A DNA stretch of 18,016 bases, taken from Deltaproteobacteria bacterium. GTDB lineage: Bacteria > Desulfobacterota_B > Binatia > Bin18. Of the stretch, positions 13,331-18,016 are shown one piece after another. Within the stretch, counting starts at the first letter, position 1. Each line of letters opens with the position of its first letter. The notes beneath the pieces were generated by a model that ran no database searches, was not told where the DNA came from, and saw only the letters and a program-made list of their open reading frames with translations. A program made the position numbers and the translations under genes. The stretch is from positions 1 to 18,016 of the forward strand of contig JAAXHF010000124.1 of NCBI GenBank assembly GCA_012271025.1, written 5' to 3'.

Positions 13331-16138
13331 ATGGCCTCCTCCCGCTACATCGTCGGTATTGATCTTGGGACAACACATTGTGCGGTGGCCTATCTGGACA
13401 CCGCTCAGTCCTCCGCTTCGGCCTCCATTCAGCCCTTTGCCATTCCCCAGCTGGTCAACGAAGCCACTACCGCAGCCCGACCAAGCTTGCCCTCATTCGT
13501 GTATGTCCCGGGGGAGCATGAGCTGCCGGTCGGCAGTCTCCGTCTGCCCTGGGAAAACGAGCGGAGCTATGCCGTGGGCGAATTTGCCCGGGTCCAAGGC
13601 GCCCGCGTGCCCGGGCGCCTGCTGGCCTCTGTCAAGTCCTGGCTCAGTCATAACGAGGTAGACCGTGAGGCGGCCATCCTGCCCTGGGGCAGCCCGCCCG
13701 AGGTGCCCAAACTCTCTCCGGTCGAGGCATCTACCCGCTATTTGCTGCATATCCGAGAAGCCTGGCGCCACGAAATAGGGCAGCCCCTGGACGCCCAGCA
13801 GGTGATTCTCACTGTTCCAGCTTCCTTTGACGAGGTGGCTCGGGAGCTGACCGTCCAGGCTGCCGAGCAGGCGGGCTTAGGCCAGGTCATCCTGCTGGAA
13901 GAGCCGCAAGCCGCCTTTTACGCCTGGTTGGCGGCCCACGCTGATACGTGGCAGGAGCAGCTGCGGGTTGGGAGCCGCATCCTGGTGTGCGACATCGGCG
14001 GCGGCACGACCGACCTGAGCCTGATGGCGGTGACGGACGAGCCCAGCCAGGTTGAGCTGCGGCGCGTCGCCGTTGGCGATCATCTGCTGCTGGGCGGCGA
14101 TAATATGGACATCGCTCTGGCCCGTCTGGTAGAGCGCCGTGTGACCAAGGGGGGGCGCTTGGACGCCCAGCGTTGGCACATGCTGTGTCACCTGTGTCGG
14201 ATGGCCAAAGAAGAGCTGTTTGCGGATGCCAATCGAGACCGTATTCCCCTCAGCCTGGCGGGCCGTGGCAGCGCAATCGTTGGTGGCACGTTGACAGACC
14301 ACTTGACCCGCGATGAGGTCGAGAGCGTTGTCCTGAATGGATTTTTCCCCCGCCTTGACTCAGACTGTCTGCCCCGGCGCGGTGCTCGGACTGGCCTGCA
14401 AGAGTTTGGCCTGCCGTATGCCAGCGAGCCGGAGATTCCCCGTCATCTCGCGCTCTTTTTACGCCAACATGCCACGCCTGATACGGCTGAGACCGTCGCT
14501 CGCGTCGATGCCGTCCTCTTCAACGGGGGCGCCCTGGCGCCCCTGGCCGTTCGCGAGCGTCTGCTTGATATCCTGTCCGACTGGTTCTCGCCCGCCTCCG
14601 CGCCGGCCTGGCGACCGAGCGTGTTGAGCAATACCAGCCTTGCCCTTGCGGTTGCCCAGGGGGCGGCGTACTACGGCTTGGTCCGACGCGGCCACGGGAT
14701 TCGTATCGGCGGAGGGAGCGCCCGCGCCTATTATATCGGGATTGGTGGACAAGCTGCCGCTCCTGACCACGACGCCGGAGAAACGGTTTCGGTGCTGTGC
14801 CTAGCCCGGCGCGGCATGGAAGAAGGGGAAGAGGTCCACCTGACCGCGCCCGAATTTGAAGTCATCACCAATCAGCCGGTGAGTTTTCCCTTATACGCGT
14901 CGAGCGTCCGCCAAGCGGACCGGCCCGGGGCCGTACTGAGTCTGTCGGCCCAAGAGGTGTCCCGCTTACCGGCCATTCGGACGGTGCTCCGTTTTGGCAA
15001 GCAATCGCGTAGTGTCAAAATTCCCGTGGTGGTCTCCGCCCGCTTCACCGAGGTCGGTACGCTTGAGCTGTGGTGTGAGGCGCGCCGGACCACGCATCGC
15101 TGGCGTCTGCAATTTCAGCTGCGCGGCGAGGGCAGTCCTCCTGCGCGGTCTGTCCTGTCGCAGACCGGTGTCAGAGAAGAACATGTCGTCGATGAGGAGC
15201 GTATGGCCGAAGCGCGCCAGTTCATTCAGGCCGTGTTTACCCTTTCAGACGCTCCCCACAGCCTGACCCGCCGGCTCGAACAGGCGCTCGGCACGGCCAA
15301 AGAGAGCTGGCCGCTCGGCGCGATCCGTGCCCTGTGGGACATCGTCTCCGCGGCCCAGGACGGCCGCCGACACAGCCCGGAGCACGAAGCCCGCTGGCTG
15401 AATCTGAGTGGGTTTTTACTCCGTCCCGGATTTGGCCAGGCTGCGGATGAATGGCGAGTCCAACAGCTCTGGAAACTCTATCCCCAGGGACCGGTGCACA
15501 AGAACGCCGTCCAATGCCATGCCGAGTGGTGGAATGTCTGGAAACGGATTACAGGCGGACTCAGTCGCCAGCAGCAGAACGTCTTGTATAACGATATTGC
15601 GCCCTGGCTCTTGCCCACGATGAAAGGCAAGATCAAATCCGGCCGTTCCAGGCTGGGGACCCAGGAACGGCGTGAAATGTGGCAAGTCCTCGGCAGTTGT
15701 GAACGACTCAGCGTTGAAGCCAAGGCCAGGCTTGGCCAAGAGCTGGTCCGAGTTGTGGCAAAAGGTAAGGCCTCAAGCCAGGAGACCTGGGCCTTGTCGC
15801 GTCTCGGTGCCCGCTCCCTCATCTACGGCCCGGCCAACTGTGTGGTCCGGCGCGAAGTGGCGGCAGGGTGGGTCGAAAAGTTATTAGGCGGAAAAGCACG
15901 CAACAGCGAGGCTGTTGCGTTTGCCATAGGGCAGCTCGCCCGGTGTACCGGAGACCGGACACGTGACCTCGACGAATCCCTCCGCCAAAAAGTTGCCACC
16001 CATTTTTCGACGCTTCATGCCGGACAGCGCCTCGCCCGGCAAGTCTTGGAGGTCGTTCCCCTTGAAGCTCAGGAACAGGCTCGGATCCTTGACGAATCTC
16101 TGCCGGTGGGCTTACACATACGGGGTGGAGAGGGTTAA
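13331..16138 (+). CDS. Hsp70 family protein 2 with DUF3731-type C-terminal domain
   Basis: The 935-residue product combines an Hsp70-like ATPase with a long extra C-terminus. Nucleotide-binding motifs are VGIDLGTTHC (residues 8-17), VCDIGGGTTDLSL (about 219-231) and VLFNGGALAPLAV (about 396-408). The putative substrate-binding part ends near residue 605. From about 617 to the end follows a helical region typical of DUF3731 (RQFIQAVFTLSD, ESWPLGAIRALWD, HEARWLNLSGFLLRPGFG), which ordinary DnaK lacks. It is a paralogue of Hsp70-1, most alike in the first 600 residues. It starts at ATG 13331 with no strong Shine-Dalgarno sequence; a 16-bp palindrome lies just upstream. Its stop is 4 nt from the stop of convergent pyrD. 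It probably works with Hsp70-1 and the DUF2760 protein, but the clients are unknown. Confidence 0.9.
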   Translation: MASSRYIVGIDLGTTHCAVAYLDTAQSSASASIQPFAIPQLVNEATTAARPSLPSFVYVPGEHELPVGSLRLPWENERSYAVGEFARVQGARVPGRLLASVKSWLSHNEVDREAAILPWGSPPEVPKLSPVEASTRYLLHIREAWRHEIGQPLDAQQVILTVPASFDEVARELTVQAAEQAGLGQVILLEEPQAAFYAWLAAHADTWQEQLRVGSRILVCDIGGGTTDLSLMAVTDEPSQVELRRVAVGDHLLLGGDNMDIALARLVERRVTKGGRLDAQRWHMLCHLCRMAKEELFADANRDRIPLSLAGRGSAIVGGTLTDHLTRDEVESVVLNGFFPRLDSDCLPRRGARTGLQEFGLPYASEPEIPRHLALFLRQHATPDTAETVARVDAVLFNGGALAPLAVRERLLDILSDWFSPASAPAWRPSVLSNTSLALAVAQGAAYYGLVRRGHGIRIGGGSARAYYIGIGGQAAAPDHDAGETVSVLCLARRGMEEGEEVHLTAPEFEVITNQPVSFPLYASSVRQADRPGAVLSLSAQEVSRLPAIRTVLRFGKQSRSVKIPVVVSARFTEVGTLELWCEARRTTHRWRLQFQLRGEGSPPARSVLSQTGVREEHVVDEERMAEARQFIQAVFTLSDAPHSLTRRLEQALGTAKESWPLGAIRALWDIVSAAQDGRRHSPEHEARWLNLSGFLLRPGFGQAADEWRVQQLWKLYPQGPVHKNAVQCHAEWWNVWKRITGGLSRQQQNVLYNDIAPWLLPTMKGKIKSGRSRLGTQERREMWQVLGSCERLSVEAKARLGQELVRVVAKGKASSQETWALSRLGARSLIYGPANCVVRREVAAGWVEKLLGGKARNSEAVAFAIGQLARCTGDRTRDLDESLRQKVATHFSTLHAGQRLARQVLEVVPLEAQEQARILDESLPVGLHIRGGEG

Positions 16139-16142
16139 TCAA

Positions 16143-17219
16143 TCAGACCCTGCTGCCCACGGCGTCACGGATATTGCTTATGCCTTGCCTCTTGAGGATC
16201 TGGTTCAGACCCTGAGCAATCCGCCGGGGCAGAAACGGCCCTTCATAAATCAGGCCCGTATACACCTGAACGAGCGACGCTCCGGCGCAGATTCGTTCAT
16301 ACGCATCTGCGGCCGAGAAGATGCCGCCGACGCCAATGAGGGGCAGCTTGCCTTCGACAGTCTGAAACAGGCTGCGCAGGACTTCGGTCGCCCGCTTGGC
16401 CAGCGGTCGGCCGCTCAGCCCGCCGGTCTCATTGACCGGGCTGCGTAAGCCCGGCCGGTCAATTGTGGTATTGGTGGCAATCAGGCCGGCAACGCCAAGG
16501 TCAAGCGCCAGCTTGGCGATCTCCTGAATCTCGGCTTGGCTCAGATCGGGCGCAATTTTGACCACAATCGGTTTGGGGGCGGTGCCGGTCTGTTGGGCGA
16601 GTTGGGTGGCCTGCGCGATGAGGGCTTCGAGCAGCTTGGCCAAGTGGTCAACCTCCTGGAGCTTGCGCAGTTCGGGGGTATTGGGTGAACTCACATTCAC
16701 AACAAGATAGTCCGCAAACGGCAGGAGGAGGGCGCTGCTCTCCAGGTAGTCATCGACCGCGTCTTCGAGCGGTGTCATCCGAGACTTGCCGATATTGAAG
16801 CCGAGGGGAATGGGGCAGCGCCGGTCCGTTAGCAGCCGACCCAGCCGCTGGGCTACGGCGGCCGCCCCGTTATTATTAAAGCCCAAACGGTTGATACACG
16901 CCTGGTCCTTTTCCAAGCGAAAAATCCGTGGCTTGGGATTGCCCGGCTGGGCTCGGGCGGTCAGCGTTCCCAGCTCGGCAAAGCCGAACCCCAAGGCCGA
17001 CCAGGCCAGCGGCACCTCGGCGTTTTTGTCATAGCCGGCGGCCAGGCCGACCGGATTGGGGAAACGGATGCCCCACACCTCCTGACTGAGCCGGGGGTCG
17101 CTGGGCGGGCTTGGCCGGAGCGGTGCGGCCTGGACCCAGTGCAGAGCCTGAAGCGCCAGCCGGTGGGCGTGTTCGGGGTCGAGCGAGAAGAGAAACAGAC
17201 GCAGGAAGGGGTAGAGCAT
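16143..17219 (-). CDS. pyrD: Dihydroorotate dehydrogenase (quinone), class 2
   Basis: The product is a class 2, membrane-associated DHODH that oxidises dihydroorotate to orotate with quinone in pyrimidine synthesis. The N-terminal MLYPFLRLFLFSLDPEHAH is the amphipathic membrane-binding helix characteristic of class 2. The catalytic Ser sits in NVSSPNTPELR (about residue 178). FMN-binding and active-site motifs include GLAAGYDKNAEVP, RLGFNNNG, GFNIGKS, ATNTTIDR, NETGGLSGRPL and LIGVGGIFSAADA. ATG at 17219 (358 residues) is preferred because it matches the usual class 2 start; an in-frame TTG at 17234 would add five residues. No strong ribosome site is visible. A perfect TATAAT on the minus strand (17273-17278) lies about 55 nt upstream. 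The gene converges on Hsp70-2. Confidence 0.95.
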   Translation of the reverse strand: MLYPFLRLFLFSLDPEHAHRLALQALHWVQAAPLRPSPPSDPRLSQEVWGIRFPNPVGLAAGYDKNAEVPLAWSALGFGFAELGTLTARAQPGNPKPRIFRLEKDQACINRLGFNNNGAAAVAQRLGRLLTDRRCPIPLGFNIGKSRMTPLEDAVDDYLESSALLLPFADYLVVNVSSPNTPELRKLQEVDHLAKLLEALIAQATQLAQQTGTAPKPIVVKIAPDLSQAEIQEIAKLALDLGVAGLIATNTTIDRPGLRSPVNETGGLSGRPLAKRATEVLRSLFQTVEGKLPLIGVGGIFSAADAYERICAGASLVQVYTGLIYEGPFLPRRIAQGLNQILKRQGISNIRDAVGSRV

Positions 17220-17271
17220 TGGACGAAATATCAAGGGAGTTTCTGGACATGGGGATAGGAGAGAATCTTTG

Positions 17272-17298
17272 TATTATATGAGTATCTAAGACAATCAC
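17272..17298 (-). pseudogene. Remnant 5' end of a VapC/PIN-domain toxin gene
   Basis: A GTG overlapping the antitoxin stop (GTGA, 17295-17298) opens a frame reading (M)IVLDTHII. This is the hallmark start of VapC/PIN-domain toxins, whose first catalytic Asp lies in the LDTH motif. After about nine codons the similarity stops, and the frame runs on into the pyrD start region in a wrong frame. The expected ~120-residue PIN domain is missing. The four-base overlap is the classic antitoxin-toxin arrangement, so I infer that a toxin gene was deleted at this point. A chance match over nine residues is possible. Confidence 0.55.
17273..17278 (-). promoter_or_regulatory. Perfect -10 box, possible pyrD promoter
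   Basis: The minus strand reads TATAAT in an AT-rich patch within the vapC remnant codons (CAT ATA ATA). No convincing -35 hexamer lies 16-18 nt upstream. Transcription starting near 17266 would give a leader of about 47 nt for the pyrD ATG at 17219. Confidence 0.35.
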
Positions 17299-17510
17299 TC
17301 TCCGGCTTCCCAATCCTCCTCAGCCACCGGCTCGATTGGACCCGCATAATATAGCGACGTACCACGCAGGGGATAGGAATTCTTTTGTGACGCAGCCGCC
17401 GCCTGAACGACAATAAGAACCTCAACGGATTCTCCAGCCTGGAACGGCAAGTTTCGTAGTGTCAGAGTCCCATCTTTTTGGAGCTTTCTTTCTACCCGGT
17501 ATGTTTGCAT
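17295..17510 (-). CDS. Small antitoxin-like protein (orphan; VapB-type position)
   Basis: The 71-residue product begins with MQTYRVERKLQKDGTLTLRN, followed by FQAGESVEVLIVV, a beta-rich opening seen in AbrB/MazE-like antitoxin N-termini. It ends with an acidic tail (YPLRGTSLYYAGPIEPVAEEDWEAGE). Proteins with this opening and the PLRG...PVAEEDWE tail are familiar to me from cyanobacteria and other GC-variable genomes, where they often precede a PIN-domain toxin gene. I recall this by pattern only. The ATG at 17510 follows an AAGGCGG-like ribosome site; the frame is open further upstream but without family-like sequence. Only the first codons of a toxin follow, so it is probably an orphan antitoxin or decaying remnant. 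Confidence 0.6.
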   Translation of the reverse strand: MQTYRVERKLQKDGTLTLRNLPFQAGESVEVLIVVQAAAASQKNSYPLRGTSLYYAGPIEPVAEEDWEAGE

Positions 17511-17650
17511 AAACGCCGCCTTACGAGAGTGGAGGACTGAAGTGTTGCCCGTGGGTTCTTCTGGCTGTGGCTCACAAGGCAACATGCCGTCGGTCGTTCA
17601 AGTTTTCGGTCGGTATAGCCAGCCCTCCACTTTACAAGCGCTTCTTTCGG

Positions 17651-17671
17651 AGGTCCGGCATAGCCGGACCT
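17651..17671 (-). terminator. Hairpin downstream of the amidohydrolase gene
   Basis: AGGTCCGGC (17651-17659) and GCCGGACCT (17663-17671) form a perfect 9-bp stem with a 3-nt loop. It starts 5 nt after the amidohydrolase stop on the minus strand. No run of T follows on either strand, so it is not a classic intrinsic terminator. It could block 3' exonucleases or mark a Rho-dependent end. The remaining bases from 17511 to 17650 hold no gene that I recognise. Confidence 0.5.
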
Positions 17672-17676
17672 TCCCG

Positions 17677-18016
17677 CTAGCCCAGCCCGTACAGGCGGGC
17701 GCAGTTGGTCGAGATCATCTTCTCGACCTCGTCCTCGGGCACGCCGGCAAAATCGCGTTGAATCACTTCCTGCGATTTCGGCCAGGTCGAATCGGAGTGC
17801 GGAAAATCCGAGGCCCACATCAGGTTTTCGACTCCCACAAACTCACGGGTCAGCACACCAATCCGGTCGTCCTGAAAGGTGGCGTACACCTGGCGCTTGA
17901 AATAGAAGCTGGGCGGCTGGGGAATGACCGCACCCTTCTCCAGATACTGGTACTTCTCGTAGGCGTGATCCATGCGCTGTAGATAATGGCCGATCCAGCC
18001 GATGTCGTTTTCGGCC
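17677..18016 (-). CDS. Amidohydrolase family protein, C-terminal part (runs off the window)
   Basis: The visible 112 residues are the C-terminus of an amidohydrolase-2 (TIM-barrel metal hydrolase/decarboxylase) protein; the start lies beyond position 18016. The segment begins in frame with AENDIGWIGHYLQRMDHAYEK and contains the metal-site Asp region ENLMWASDFPHSDSTWPKS, followed by a typical ending EVEKMISTNCARLYGLG. The in-frame Met at 17973 is internal, because the family-like sequence continues upstream of it. Relatives include ACMSD-like decarboxylases and hydrolases of unknown substrate. A 9-bp hairpin follows the stop. Confidence 0.85.
   Translation of the reverse strand, partial: AENDIGWIGHYLQRMDHAYEKYQYLEKGAVIPQPPSFYFKRQVYATFQDDRIGVLTREFVGVENLMWASDFPHSDSTWPKSQEVIQRDFAGVPEDEVEKMISTNCARLYGLG

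Noticed and set aside
17542..17982. 146-codon plus-strand frame near the right edge
   Set aside because: It overlaps the amidohydrolase on the opposite strand, and the SDFPHSD motif supports the minus-strand reading.

Overview
The window is GC-rich coding DNA packed with short intergenic gaps. It reads as one stretch of a Gram-negative bacterial chromosome. Pointers to this are a lipobox secretion signal on a PQQ-type dehydrogenase, a class 2 (quinone-linked) dihydroorotate dehydrogenase, LexA, FabI and HemW. The mix of families (Memo-type AmrB with an N-terminal extension, crotonase, serine hydrolase, amidohydrolase, DUF2760/Hsp70 cassette) resembles uncultured delta-proteobacterial or Tectomicrobia/Entotheonella-like lineages. 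That placement is a guess from gene content, not a measured affiliation.

Layout. 186-1415 (+) is AmrB (Memo family), converging with and overlapping by 7 nt a lipoprotein PQQ-type sugar dehydrogenase (1409-2557, -). Divergent from that are lexA and hemW (+). hemW converges on a dual-specificity phosphatase (4480-4992, -). Divergent from the phosphatase are a limonene-epoxide-hydrolase-like enzyme and citrate synthase (+). Citrate synthase converges on a D-2-hydroxyacid dehydrogenase (6729-7697, -), and a heptad palindrome fills the gap between them and supplies both stop codons. A crotonase-family enzyme (7821-8609, +) follows, with a sigma70-like promoter and a hairpin leader. Then comes a same-strand run: fabI, serine hydrolase, DUF2760 membrane protein, Hsp70-like protein 1, Hsp70-like protein 2 with a DUF3731-type C-terminus (8760-16138). 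Convergent to it are pyrD, a small antitoxin-like gene with a decayed VapC start, and the 3' part of an amidohydrolase, all on the minus strand.

How the genes relate. lexA (SOS repressor) and hemW (radical-SAM heme protein) are probably cotranscribed. fabI and the serine hydrolase are 15 nt apart. The serine hydrolase stop overlaps the DUF2760 start by one base, and DUF2760 is 9 nt from Hsp70-1, so these form a tightly coupled unit. DUF2760 + Hsp70 + Hsp70-DUF3731 is the most system-like part: a two-helix membrane protein linked to two divergent, non-DnaK Hsp70 paralogues. Its function is, to my knowledge, undescribed.

Most notable observations: (1) Hsp70-1 carries an in-frame amber stop, with 47 further conserved codons behind it. 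(2) Two copies of an inverted heptad repeat (YAGTNNN units, a TAGW centre, then CTRNNNN-like units) lie between genes. (3) Two copies of a ~50-nt palindrome (AAAGG(G)AAACGTG ... CACGTTTCC(C)TTT) each end 16-19 nt before a start codon. (4) An orphan antitoxin-like gene is followed by only the first few codons of a PIN/VapC toxin. (5) The crotonase-family enzyme lacks both canonical catalytic glutamates.
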